DNA of 64,000 bases, from NCBI RefSeq assembly GCF_028206995.1, contig NZ_JAQLFL010000003.1, positions 109,609 to 173,608 of the forward strand, given 5' to 3'. Numbering within the stretch: position 1 is the first letter of the stretch; every line of letters starts with the position of its first letter. The notes beneath the pieces were generated by a model. That model saw only the letters and a list, made by a program, of their open reading frames with translations, was not told the origin of the DNA and made no database searches. Shown here piece after piece: positions 24,158 through 32,420 of the stretch. Source of the stretch: Collinsella aerofaciens (lineage in GTDB: Bacteria; Actinomycetota; Coriobacteriia; Coriobacteriales; Coriobacteriaceae). The position numbers were made by a program, and so were the translations under genes.

Positions 24158-25200
24158 TGGATCCGAGCGTCTACATCCCCGCCTACCTGGAGCGCGCCTA
24201 CGTTGCGTCGCACCCCGAGCTCACCGATGCAGCACGCGAGCTTGTCCATAACGACATTAGCGCGAATCCCCAAAAGTACGCGCAGTCCGAGCATGCCCAG
24301 GCGCTGCTGTCCTATGCCGGTGTTCATCGCCACCTGCTCGACGAGCTCCATCGCATCGAGGACATGGGCAGCGACGAGGAATTCGAGCAGACGCGCAATC
24401 GTCTGTTCGACGACATGCGCGATGAGCTGCTCAAGATTGTCCGCGTCGATGCGTATGTCCTCGATGCCCAGCTGCTCGCCATCATCCTGGCTGACACGCC
24501 CGTTGACGCCTGCCTGGGCGACCTGATGAAGCTCGAGGCGACCACAACCGATTACCTGCAGCAAAGCGTGCCCGGGTTCGACATGGAAGCCCCGCACTAC
24601 TGGGCCAATAAGGTTTTGACGGACGGTGTGACGGCGGCAGAGCTCACCGTGAGCGAGCCGGCTCTTATCGGGTGGCTTCACACACTCGAGGCCATCTCGC
24701 AGCTGTGCATGGCGAGCGCTCGCTACCGTGCTGCCGCCAACTACGCCCGCCGTGTTCTTAAGGCGGAAGGCTACCCCACCCGAGCCGCAGGCACCGTGTT
24801 GCTCGCCCTCGCTCGCCTGGAAGACCAGGACGGCTTTTTTGCCCTGGCCCACCAGCTCGAGGAAGAGATCGGGGCTGACGCGCTCGAGAACTCTCCTTGG
24901 TATCTGCTCGCCCGCACGATTCTGCTGTTCAAAACAAACAAGATGCGCCCGGCGGTGCGTGCGCTGCGTGAGTTCGCTAACCGCTGCGAGGGCGGCGCGT
25001 TCTTCTTGCTGAATCCCATGTACCAGACACCGTACCTTCCCTGCCGGCCCGAGCCACGTGATCCCTGGGATCTTTCGCACCAGGCCGTTTGGGAAGCGGA
25101 CGGCATTATCTCGGACACTCCAGACTTTGCCCCCTGGGCCAATGCCTGCGAAGACGCGTCGCAGCTTGCCCAGGAATTTGCGCGCCGCTACGGTTTTTAG
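24157..25200 (+). CDS. Second helical protein, likely partner of the preceding one
   Basis: A 347-aa helical soluble protein with the same general character as its upstream neighbour (RYRAAANYARRVLKAEGYPTRAAGTVLLALARLEDQDGFFALA resembles a TPR pair). It starts by TAATG overlap with GGGAGGAGACC upstream, so it is translationally coupled. C-terminal part includes PYLPCRPEPRDPWDLSHQAVW. No family is recognised. It ends 45 nt before the MurT-GatD gene. Confidence 0.6.
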   Translation: MDPSVYIPAYLERAYVASHPELTDAARELVHNDISANPQKYAQSEHAQALLSYAGVHRHLLDELHRIEDMGSDEEFEQTRNRLFDDMRDELLKIVRVDAYVLDAQLLAIILADTPVDACLGDLMKLEATTTDYLQQSVPGFDMEAPHYWANKVLTDGVTAAELTVSEPALIGWLHTLEAISQLCMASARYRAAANYARRVLKAEGYPTRAAGTVLLALARLEDQDGFFALAHQLEEEIGADALENSPWYLLARTILLFKTNKMRPAVRALREFANRCEGGAFFLLNPMYQTPYLPCRPEPRDPWDLSHQAVWEADGIISDTPDFAPWANACEDASQLAQEFARRYGF

Positions 25201-25245
25201 TGACGCACTCGACCCGACCATGTCGTTTACGTTAGGAACGGTTTC

Positions 25246-27423
25246 ATGAACCTCCGCTCATCTCTTGCCTGCACCTCGAGCGATATCGCTCGCTGGGGGC
25301 TGCGCTCCGTCCTTAAGCGCCAGGGTGGCGTACTCCCCGGCCGCATCGCCATGAAGATCGACCCCGAGTTGCTGAGCGACCTCGCCGGCCTTGTCGACCG
25401 CAGCGTGGTGATCACCGGCACCAACGGCAAGACCACCACCTCCAATCTCATTGCCGACGCCGTTGCCGCCAGCGGCGCCACCGTGGTATGCAACCGTGCC
25501 GGAAACAACATGGAGCCGGGCGTGGTTGGTGCCCTGCTCGAGGCGCGTGGCAACCTTAAGCGAACCGCCAGCAGCAAGCGCGTAGGCGTCTTTGAGTGCG
25601 ACGAGCTCTACACGGTGCGCGTCCTGCCCAAGCTCAAGCCGACGTACTTTGTGCTGCTCAACCTGTTCCGCGACCAGCTGGACCGCTACGGCGAGATCGA
25701 CCACACCCAGGACGTCATCGCCCACGCGCTGGAGCTTTCGCCGGCAACGACGCTCATCTATAACGCCGACGATCCGCTGTGCGCCTCGATCGCCGCGCGC
25801 GTCCCCAACACGAGCATCGCCTTTGGCATCGACGGTGCCACGGGCACCGAATCCGATCGCATTAGCGACTCGCGTTTTTGCTCGCAGTGCAACGCGCCGT
25901 TGGAGTACGACTATGTGCAGTACGGCCAGCTCGGCGCCTATCATTGTCCTTCGTGCGGTTGGGGTCGTCCCGCGCTGCTCCGTCGCGTGACGGACATTGA
26001 GCTCACCTGCGACGGCTACGGCTTTGACCTGAACTTTGGACCCGATACCGGCGCACCCGCAACGCACATCGCCACGCGCTACAACGGCCTGTACATGGTC
26101 TACAACGTTGCCGCCGCCTTCTTTGCGGCACGCGAGTTGGGCGTGAACGCAGCTCACCTGCAGCCCACGCTCGATGCCTACGTCCCCGCCGGCGGACGCA
26201 TGGGCCGCTGGGAGATCGCCGGCCGTACCGTCGAGGCAAACCTGGCCAAAAATCCCGTGGGCTTCGATCGCCAGATTCAGTCCATTAAAACGGCAGGCGG
26301 CAGGCTCTGCGCCTTCTTCCTGAACGACAACGACGCCGACGGTCACGATGTCTCGTGGATCTACGACGTCGACTTCGAGCGCATCGCCGACACCCCAGGG
26401 CTTGTCGCCTTTGCCGGCGGCACGCGTGCACACGATATGCAGGTACGTCTGAAGTACGCCGGCATCGACGCCTCCATCATCTCGAATATCGAGCAAGCGA
26501 TCGGTGCCGTGGCGGACGAGGAGGCCGGCGATACTTTCTACGCCGTCGCCAACTACACGGCCTTCCCGCCACTGGTCAAGGAGCTCGACGAGCTTAAGGG
26601 CACCGATGCGGCTACGGTTGCCGCCCACGCTGCAACACGCGCCAATGGCAGCGCTGTCCCCACCGATATTGCGCCGGTCGAGCTCTCGCGCCCCCTGCGC
26701 ATCGTCTACCTGTATCCCGATGCCCTCAACCTCTATGGCGACGGCGGCAACGTCATTGCCCTCGAGCGCCGCTGCGCCTGGCGTGGCATCCCCGTGCGCG
26801 TGGACGAGGTCCGTATGGGCGAGTCGCTCGATCTCACCGACGCCGACATCGTCATGATGGGCGGTGGCTCCGACCGCGATCAGCTGGCCGTGGCACACGA
26901 GCTGTTCGCTCAAAAAGACAAGGTTGCGTCCTATGTTGAAGATGGCGACTCGCTGCTCGCTATCTGCGGCAGCTATCAGCTGCTCGGCCGTTCGTACTAT
27001 ATGGGCGAGAATCGCATCGAGGGCCTGGGCGTCATTGCTGCCGAAACCGTGCGCGGCTCCGACCGCCTGATCGGCAACGTCGCCGTCAAGACCGACCTGG
27101 CACCCGAGCCCTTTGTGGGATTTGAGAACCACGGAGGCCGCACCCTTTTGGACGCCGATGCCACGCCGCTCGGAACGTCCGTCGTCACGGGCACCGGCAA
27201 CAACGGCGACGATGGCTTTGAGGGTCTCATCTACAAGGGCGTCATCGGCACGTACCTGCACGGACCGGCACTGCCCAAGAACCCCGAACTCGCCGACTGG
27301 CTCATTACCCACGCCCTCGAGCGCCGTGGCGACGCGCAGGCCACAGCCCTGCTGCCGCTCAAGCCCCTCGACGACACCTACGAGCGCGCCGCCCACGACG
27401 CAGCCATGAAGCTCCTCCCCTAG
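25246..27423 (+). CDS. murT-gatD: MurT-GatD fusion, lipid II isoglutaminyl synthase
   Basis: A 725-aa protein that joins both subunits of the enzyme amidating the D-Glu of lipid II to D-isoglutamine. Residues about 1-470 are MurT: P-loop VITGTNGKTTT (54-65), LLNLFRDQLDRYGE, a four-cysteine zinc ribbon at Cys212, Cys215, Cys234 and Cys237, and a DUF1727 C-terminal part (NPVGFDRQIQSI, DVSWIYDVDFE). From about 484 (LRIVYLYPDALNLYGDGGN) it is GatD, a CobB/CobQ-type amidotransferase with nucleophile Cys574 (LAICGSYQLLG) and His672 (TYLHGPALPKNPELADW). In most Gram-positives these are two genes, and here a linker of about 40 residues joins them. No stop or frameshift is seen. It follows two TPR-like genes and ends in a strong hairpin. 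Confidence 0.93.
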   Translation: MNLRSSLACTSSDIARWGLRSVLKRQGGVLPGRIAMKIDPELLSDLAGLVDRSVVITGTNGKTTTSNLIADAVAASGATVVCNRAGNNMEPGVVGALLEARGNLKRTASSKRVGVFECDELYTVRVLPKLKPTYFVLLNLFRDQLDRYGEIDHTQDVIAHALELSPATTLIYNADDPLCASIAARVPNTSIAFGIDGATGTESDRISDSRFCSQCNAPLEYDYVQYGQLGAYHCPSCGWGRPALLRRVTDIELTCDGYGFDLNFGPDTGAPATHIATRYNGLYMVYNVAAAFFAARELGVNAAHLQPTLDAYVPAGGRMGRWEIAGRTVEANLAKNPVGFDRQIQSIKTAGGRLCAFFLNDNDADGHDVSWIYDVDFERIADTPGLVAFAGGTRAHDMQVRLKYAGIDASIISNIEQAIGAVADEEAGDTFYAVANYTAFPPLVKELDELKGTDAATVAAHAATRANGSAVPTDIAPVELSRPLRIVYLYPDALNLYGDGGNVIALERRCAWRGIPVRVDEVRMGESLDLTDADIVMMGGGSDRDQLAVAHELFAQKDKVASYVEDGDSLLAICGSYQLLGRSYYMGENRIEGLGVIAAETVRGSDRLIGNVAVKTDLAPEPFVGFENHGGRTLLDADATPLGTSVVTGTGNNGDDGFEGLIYKGVIGTYLHGPALPKNPELADWLITHALERRGDAQATALLPLKPLDDTYERAAHDAAMKLLP

Positions 27424-27430
27424 CACCCCA

Positions 27431-27468
27431 CCACCACAAAGGGGACAGGCACCTTTGTGGTGGTTTTT
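27431..27468 (+). terminator. Terminator after murT-gatD, CAAAGGG-core palindrome (copy 2)
   Basis: A 12-bp stem CCACCACAAAGG/CCTTTGTGGTGG with loop GGACAGGCA and a following TTTTT, 8 nt after the stop. It also belongs to the dispersed palindrome family seen at 20089, 51790, 58090 and 62079. Confidence 0.85.
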
Positions 27469-27523
27469 CAGTTTGCCAACGATATGTGAACGGCTAAAAA
27501 AGTCTGCTATACTCTTTCCCACT

Positions 27524-27600
27524 GTCCCCATCGTCTAGCGGCCAAGGACGCCACCCTTTCAAGGTGGATATCGCGGGTTCGAATCCCGCTGGGGGCACCA
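27524..27600 (+). tRNA. tRNA-Glu (anticodon TTC)
   Basis: The cloverleaf is complete: acceptor GTCCCCA/TGGGGGC (one wobble), D-arm with TAGCGGCCAAGGA, anticodon arm CCACC-CTTTCAA-GGTGG with anticodon TTC, and T-arm GCGGG-TTCGAAT-CCCGC. The CCA end is encoded. It is followed by an intrinsic terminator at 27613-27644. A TATACT lies just upstream at 27508-27513 and may be its -10 box. Confidence 0.95.
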
Positions 27601-27683
27601 TTTGAATTGAAGAGCCCGTTACCCTCGCGGTAGCGGGCTTTTTGCTACCGATATGCCGGGATTCGAACCCGACAGGGTGCGAA
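27583..27683 (+). repeat. 101-bp direct repeat at tRNA-Glu 3' end (copy 1)
   Basis: It runs from the last 18 bases of the tRNA through its terminator to an inverted T-arm copy (GGATTCGAACCCG) and ends CAGGGTGCGAA. Copy 2 at 27772-27872 has the same length, with a small number of differences. The first 18 bases equal the tRNA 3' end, as expected for an integration site. Confidence 0.85.
27613..27644 (+). terminator. tRNA-Glu terminator
   Basis: Stem AGCCCGTTACC/GGTAGCGGGCT with a 5-nt loop, followed by TTTTTG. Strong intrinsic terminator. Confidence 0.9.
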
Positions 27684-27771
27684 GCTGAGGAAACGCGCAA
27701 GCGTTTTCCAGCGCAGCACGCAAGGAGCGGAGCGACGCAGCGGAAGCGGGCGGCGCCAGCCGCACGCGGAC

Positions 27772-27872
27772 ATCCCGCTGGGGGCACCATTTGAAACTAG
27801 AAGCCCGTTACCCCCGCGGTGACGGGCTTTTTGCTACCGATATGCCTGGATTCGAACCCGACAGGGTGCGAA
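27772..27872 (+). repeat. 101-bp direct repeat (copy 2)
   Basis: A second copy of the tRNA-Glu 3' end (ATCCCGCTGGGGGCACC), a second terminator hairpin (27802-27833) and a second inverted T-arm, 189 bp from copy 1. The 88 bp between copies hold a hairpin GAAACGCGCAAGCGTTTTC. Probably a scar or attachment-site duplication. Confidence 0.8.
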
Positions 27873-27894
27873 TCCCGGCATCATCGCAAGGCCT

Positions 27895-28113
27895 GTGGGC
27901 AAAAAATAGCAAATATGAGTACTGTCACCAATTTAGTAACAGCGATTTCATGCCATCAGAAGGCGATTTAGACGCCAGGGGTCCTACGGCGAAAGAATTG
28001 CAGGCGTTTATCAGCTAAGTACTTGAACATATGTTGTGTAACACTGCATATTTTGCAAAAAAATAATGCTACAGGACTTGTGACAGTACTCATATTTGAC
28101 GTTTTTTGTCCAC
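27895..28113. mobile_element. MITE-like element with 34-bp inverted repeats
   Basis: Ends are CAAATATGAGTACTGTCAC (27910-27928) and its exact reverse complement (28080-28098). Pairing continues outward with a few mismatches to GTGGGCAAAAAA (from 27895) and TTTTTTGTCCAC (to 28113). The 219-bp unit is AT-rich against its surroundings and has no transposase, so it would be non-autonomous. No clear target duplication is seen. Confidence 0.65.
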
Positions 28114-28174
28114 GCCCCCTTATTGCGTGGGCGAATCAGGTGCAAAACGGGCTTCAAAGCGCCCTTCGCAAACA

Positions 28175-28205
28175 AAAACCGGGGCCCGCATGATGCGGAC
28201 CCCGG
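28175..28205 (-). terminator. Glutamine synthetase terminator
   Basis: Stem CCGGGGCCCGCAT/ATGCGGACCCCGG (one mismatch), followed on the minus strand by TTTTTG, 32 nt after the stop. Strong intrinsic terminator. Confidence 0.85.
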
Positions 28206-28236
28206 CTCAATACCGTGACGATATGTCAGTTACGCT

Positions 28237-30324
28237 CTACACGTAGAACAGGATGTCGTCATAGGTCGGGACCGGCCAGTAGTCGGCGGCCACGATCTCC
28301 TCCATGGCATCCACGGCGGCGCGCAGCGTATCCATAGCGGGAACGACCTCATGTGCATACACGTTGGCCTGCTCCTGGCCATCGAGAGCCTCGGCCTTCT
28401 GATGCACGACGTCGAGCGCCTTGATGGAGTCGTTGATGGCAGTGATACCGTTGCAGAGCTTGTTGAGCGTGTTCTGCTCGCACTGCATGGCGGCCTCGGC
28501 ACCGGCGGCACGAATAGTCTCAAGGCCCTTAGCGACCTTGGTGGCATAGGCGGTAATGACCGGGCGATAGGTACGACGCGCCTCGCGAACCATCGTGGTG
28601 GCCTCGATGTTCATGAGCTTGTTGTACTTCTCGAGCTTGCAGTCGTAGCGGCACTGAGCCTCGGCCTTGGTCAGGACACCCGTCTCCTCAAAGAGCGCAA
28701 TGGCCTTTTCGGAAACAAAGGCGGGCAGGGCGTCGGCCGTGGTCTTGTTGTTGGCAAGACCACGCTTCTCGGCCTCAACGGGCCACTCGTCGGAGTAGCC
28801 GTCACCGGAGAACAGGATGCGCTGGTGGTCGGTCAGGACCTTCTTGCAGTACTCGAGCGCAGCGTCCTGGAACTTATCCTCGGGCGTACCCTCAAGCGCG
28901 TCGGCGAAGGACTTGAGCGACTTGGCCACGGCGGCATCGAGCACCAGGTTGGAGTCGGAGACGTTCTGCTCGGAGCCGCAGGCACGGAACTCGAACTTAT
29001 TGCCGGTGAAGGCAAACGGGGAGGTGCGGTTGCGGTCGGTGTTGTCCTGCATCAGCTTGGGCAGGGTATCGGCGCCCAGGTCGAGCACGCCGCGCGTGGC
29101 ATGGACGGAAGCCTTGCCATCGATGATCTTCTCGACGACCTCGGTAAGCTGGTCGCCCAGGAAGATGGACATAATCGCCGGAGGAGCCTCGTTGGCGCCC
29201 AGACGATGGTCGTTGCCGGCCGAGGCAACGGAGGCACGCAGGAGCTCCTGATAGTTATCGACGGCCTCGATCACCGCGGTGAGGAAGACGATGAACTGCA
29301 GGTTGTCGAGCGGGGTGTCGCCCGGATCGAGCAGATTCTCGGACTCGGTGCCAAGCGACCAGTTGTTGTGCTTGCCCGAACCATTGATGCCCTCGAAGGG
29401 CTTCTCGTGCAGCAGGCAGACCAAGTCGTGGCGGGAGGCGATGAGCTTCATCTTCTCCATCATGACCAGATTCTGGTCGATGGCCTCGTTGACCTCGCCA
29501 TAGACCGGTGCGAGCTCATGCTGGCAGGGAGCGACCTCGTTGTGCTTGGTCTTGGCGGGAATGCCAAGCGCCCACAGTTCATCGTCCAGGTCCTTCATAT
29601 AGGCCGAGACGGTGGGGCGGATAGCGCCAAAGTAGTGCTCCTCGAGCTCCTGGCCCTTGCAGGGAGCAGCACCAAAGAGGGTGCGGCCGGTGATGACCAG
29701 GTCCTTGCGCTTGCGGTAGGCGTCCTTCTTGATCAGGAAGTACTCCTGCTCGTCGCCCACGGAAGGAACGACCTTCTTGGGGGTCTTGCCAAACAGTGCC
29801 AAAACGCGCTTGGACTCACGCGAGAGCGCGGTCATGGAGCGCAGCAGCGGGGTCTTCTTGTCCAGGGCCTCACCCGTGTAGGAGCAGAAAGCCGTGGGGA
29901 TGCATAGGACATCGTCCTTGATAAAGGCGGGGCTGGTGGGATCCCAAGCGGTGTAGCCACGGGCCTCGAAGGTGGCACGCAGGCCGCCGTTGGGGAAGCT
30001 GGAGGCATCGGGCTCGCCCTGGATGAGGTTCTTGCCCGTAAACTTGGTAATGGCGGTGCCGTCGTGGTTGGGCTCCAGGAAGCTGTCGTGCTTCTCGGAA
30101 GTAATGCCCGAAAGCGGCTGGAACCAGTGCGCGTAGTGCGTCGCGCCCTTGGAGATGGCCCAGACCTTCATGGCATGGGCAACGGCGTTGGCCACATCCA
30201 GGTCGAGCGGCTCACCGCCCTCGAGGGTTGCAGCAAGGCGCTTCCAAATGTCCTTGGGGAGGTAGTCCTTCATGACTTCCTCAGAGAACACCATGGTCCC
30301 GAAGCGGTCAGTAAGTTCGGCCAT
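28237..30324 (-). CDS. glnN: Type III glutamine synthetase (GlnN)
   Basis: A 695-aa enzyme making glutamine from glutamate, ammonia and ATP. The length of about 700 residues, the start [17 protein letters not shown], and the signatures [58 protein letters not shown] and [16 protein letters not shown] identify the GSIII class found in Bacteroidota, some anaerobic Firmicutes and Actinomycetota. I chose ATG 30324 (GGGAGTTCC upstream); an open extension to 30387 is not conserved. It has its own terminator. No other glutamine synthetase is in this window, and no adenylylation site is expected for this class. Confidence 0.96.
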   Translation of the reverse strand: MAELTDRFGTMVFSEEVMKDYLPKDIWKRLAATLEGGEPLDLDVANAVAHAMKVWAISKGATHYAHWFQPLSGITSEKHDSFLEPNHDGTAITKFTGKNLIQGEPDASSFPNGGLRATFEARGYTAWDPTSPAFIKDDVLCIPTAFCSYTGEALDKKTPLLRSMTALSRESKRVLALFGKTPKKVVPSVGDEQEYFLIKKDAYRKRKDLVITGRTLFGAAPCKGQELEEHYFGAIRPTVSAYMKDLDDELWALGIPAKTKHNEVAPCQHELAPVYGEVNEAIDQNLVMMEKMKLIASRHDLVCLLHEKPFEGINGSGKHNNWSLGTESENLLDPGDTPLDNLQFIVFLTAVIEAVDNYQELLRASVASAGNDHRLGANEAPPAIMSIFLGDQLTEVVEKIIDGKASVHATRGVLDLGADTLPKLMQDNTDRNRTSPFAFTGNKFEFRACGSEQNVSDSNLVLDAAVAKSLKSFADALEGTPEDKFQDAALEYCKKVLTDHQRILFSGDGYSDEWPVEAEKRGLANNKTTADALPAFVSEKAIALFEETGVLTKAEAQCRYDCKLEKYNKLMNIEATTMVREARRTYRPVITAYATKVAKGLETIRAAGAEAAMQCEQNTLNKLCNGITAINDSIKALDVVHQKAEALDGQEQANVYAHEVVPAMDTLRAAVDAMEEIVAADYWPVPTYDDILFYV

Positions 30325-30750
30325 ACGGAACTCCCTTCGTATCGGCACCGCGTGAGAAGCGGTGTTGATTACTAACGAACGAGTCATAGCTTAGACTCGC
30401 CGTGTTTCCGCGACATTACCGTTATGTTGCTGTCGCGAAACCAATCAATGAGGTTACCCTATCGAGGCGGCGTTGCCACCCTCAACAGCCAATCAACTGC
30501 ATAAATTGCAGACCTCTCCCCATGGTTTAAGGGTAGTCAATTTGGGACGGGGCTTTATTAACTGGTATTTCGCATCAGATACCATTCAATATAGCCCCAT
30601 CCTACATTGACCGCCCTGTTATAGGAAATGTCGATAGCGAAGCATTTTCGATTGGTATCCCCAAATAGCGAGTGAAATTCCATCGTGGCACAGTGGTGCT
30701 GTAGAATCCTTACAACGCATCACACTATTACGTATCTAGAGGAGCACGAT
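30325..30750. other. Divergent region, glnN to metF
   Basis: About 430 bases between divergent genes. An imperfect inverted repeat GTTTCCGCGACA (from about 30402) / TGTCGCGAAAC lies before glnN and could be a nitrogen-control operator. I see no SAM or cobalamin riboswitch core before metF. The part from 30530 is AT-richer and probably carries the metF promoter. Confidence 0.4.
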
Positions 30751-31623
30751 ATGCGCGTCGACGAGCTTTTTAAGCAGGCAGCATCCCAGGGCACCGCACC
30801 CGTTTCGTTTGAGATGTTCCCGCCCAAGGGCGAGCTGACCCTCGACACGGCTCGCAAAGTGGCAGGCAATCTGTGCAAGCTTTCGCCGAGCTTTGTCTCG
30901 GTCACCTGCTCGGCCGGCGGCTCAGGCAACGGTGCCACCACCGCCCCCATCGCGCATATGATTACGAGCGAATTCGATACGCCCTCGGTGGCGCACCTCA
31001 CCTGCGTGGGCCGCACGCATGCCGATATCGCCGCCAAGATCGACGAGTACCGCTCCACCGGCGTAGAAAATGTACTGGCCCTGCGCGGCGATCTTCCCGC
31101 CGGCGCGACCGAGGACGACAAGCCCGCCTCGGACTACGCCTACGCCCGTGACCTCATCCCCGAGCTCGTCGACGCCGGCTTTTGCGTGGGCGCCGCAGCC
31201 TACCCCGAGGGCCACATTACCTGCGAGGATCTCAACCTCTCGGTCGAGCACCTCAAGCAAAAGCAAGACGCCGGCGCGAGCTTCTTTGTGACACAGCTCT
31301 TTTTTGACAACGAGTGCTTCTACCGTTTTCGCGAGCTTGCCGACAAGGCCGGTATCACCGTGCCCATTACCGCGGGCATCATGCCGTTTATGGGCAAGTC
31401 GCAGATTAGCCGCATGGTCTTTATGTGCGGTGCGTCGCTACCCTCCCCCGTCATCAAGATTCTCGCCAAATACGAGAACGACCCCGAGAGCCTGCAGGCA
31501 GCCGGTGTAGATTATGCCGCCCGTCAGCTTTGCGACCTCAAAGAGCACGGTGCCGACAGTCTGCACCTGTACACTATGAACCGTCCTGCGATCGCCGCAA
31601 CCATTATGGAGCGCCTGGGGTAA
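30751..31623 (+). CDS. metF: 5,10-methylenetetrahydrofolate reductase
   Basis: A 290-aa flavoprotein reducing methylene-THF to methyl-THF, the methyl donor for MetH. It has VSFEMFPPKGE at the N-terminus, HLTCVGRT, LALRGDLP, DAGASFFVTQLFFDNECFYRF and PITAGIMPF, as in the short bacterial MetF. The ATG at 30751 follows AGAGGAGCACG. Its stop overlaps the next start (TAATG), placing it first in the metF-activation-metH operon. Full length, nothing missing. Confidence 0.95.
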   Translation: MRVDELFKQAASQGTAPVSFEMFPPKGELTLDTARKVAGNLCKLSPSFVSVTCSAGGSGNGATTAPIAHMITSEFDTPSVAHLTCVGRTHADIAAKIDEYRSTGVENVLALRGDLPAGATEDDKPASDYAYARDLIPELVDAGFCVGAAAYPEGHITCEDLNLSVEHLKQKQDAGASFFVTQLFFDNECFYRFRELADKAGITVPITAGIMPFMGKSQISRMVFMCGASLPSPVIKILAKYENDPESLQAAGVDYAARQLCDLKEHGADSLHLYTMNRPAIAATIMERLG

Positions 31624-32411
31624 TGGAAAAACCGCACATCGATACAGTTTTTGGTGAAGTGCCGGCCGACCTTGCGTCGCCGGCGCTTTACCGTATCGAC
31701 GCTGCTCACCACCCTCGTGTCGACCGTGCCGAGATGCTGCGGTATCTGGGCTACGGCGGTCAGCAGATTGAGCCCGAGCTGTCGCAGCGTATTGAGCTTG
31801 TCGTTGAGCGTCTGGAGCTGGATATTGAACCCCGTGGCGTGCGCCGCGTATTTGCCGTCGATGCCACGGGAGTCGATGAACAGGGCGATCCTTGCATTCG
31901 CTTGGTCGGCACCAACGTTGAGCTGCGCGGTCGCGATATCTATCGCCACCTCAAAGACGCCCGCTTTGCCGCACTCATGGCATGCACCCTCGGCATGGAA
32001 GCCGAGCGTCGTCTGCGCACCACGGGAGCCCAGCAACCCCTAGAGGGAGCCGTGCTCGACGCCGCATGCTCTGCCTATGTAGAAGCCGCCGTCGAGCAGA
32101 TGGACCAGCAGGCCAAGGCTGCGGCCGCCGCACACGGACTCGCCGGCAACTGGCGCTTTAGTCCCGGCTACGGCGACTGCCCGCTTACGGCCCAGCGTTC
32201 AATCGTGGATGCACTCAACGCCACGCGCCTCATTGGACTTACCGTCACCCCCACCAGCCTGCTCATGCCCACCAAGAGCGTGACCGCGGTAATTGGCCTG
32301 TTCGACGGCGAAGTCCATGACGCCCAGAGCCATCCTACCTGCAATATCTGCCGCATGCGCGAGCACTGCCGCTTCCGCGCCGCCCACACCACCTGCTATT
32401 CCAGCCACTAG
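31623..32411 (+). CDS. Separate MetH reactivation-domain protein
   Basis: A 262-aa protein matching the AdoMet-binding activation domain that forms the C-terminus of classical MetH. Diagnostic parts are the helical N-terminus, WRFSPGYGDCPLTAQ (about residues 181-195, AdoMet site) and TPTSLLMPTKSVTAVIGL. It ends with a cysteine cluster CNICRMREHCRFRA. It would re-methylate cob(II)alamin with AdoMet and a reductant when MetH is oxidised. It overlaps metF by TAATG and lies 9 nt before metH, whose product lacks this domain. Split systems like this are known in several anaerobes. Confidence 0.88.
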   Translation: MEKPHIDTVFGEVPADLASPALYRIDAAHHPRVDRAEMLRYLGYGGQQIEPELSQRIELVVERLELDIEPRGVRRVFAVDATGVDEQGDPCIRLVGTNVELRGRDIYRHLKDARFAALMACTLGMEAERRLRTTGAQQPLEGAVLDAACSAYVEAAVEQMDQQAKAAAAAHGLAGNWRFSPGYGDCPLTAQRSIVDALNATRLIGLTVTPTSLLMPTKSVTAVIGLFDGEVHDAQSHPTCNICRMREHCRFRAAHTTCYSSH

Positions 32412-32420
32412 GAGCCCCCG

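Noticed and set aside
27494..27790. Open frame encoding PPAGFEPAI-type peptide over tRNA-Glu
   Set aside because: It is the reverse translation of the tRNA and its repeat, a common false gene.
30325..30750. Cobalamin or SAM riboswitch before metF
   Set aside because: No conserved core (such as the B12 box) could be found by eye, and the region is dominated by unrelated AT-rich sequence.
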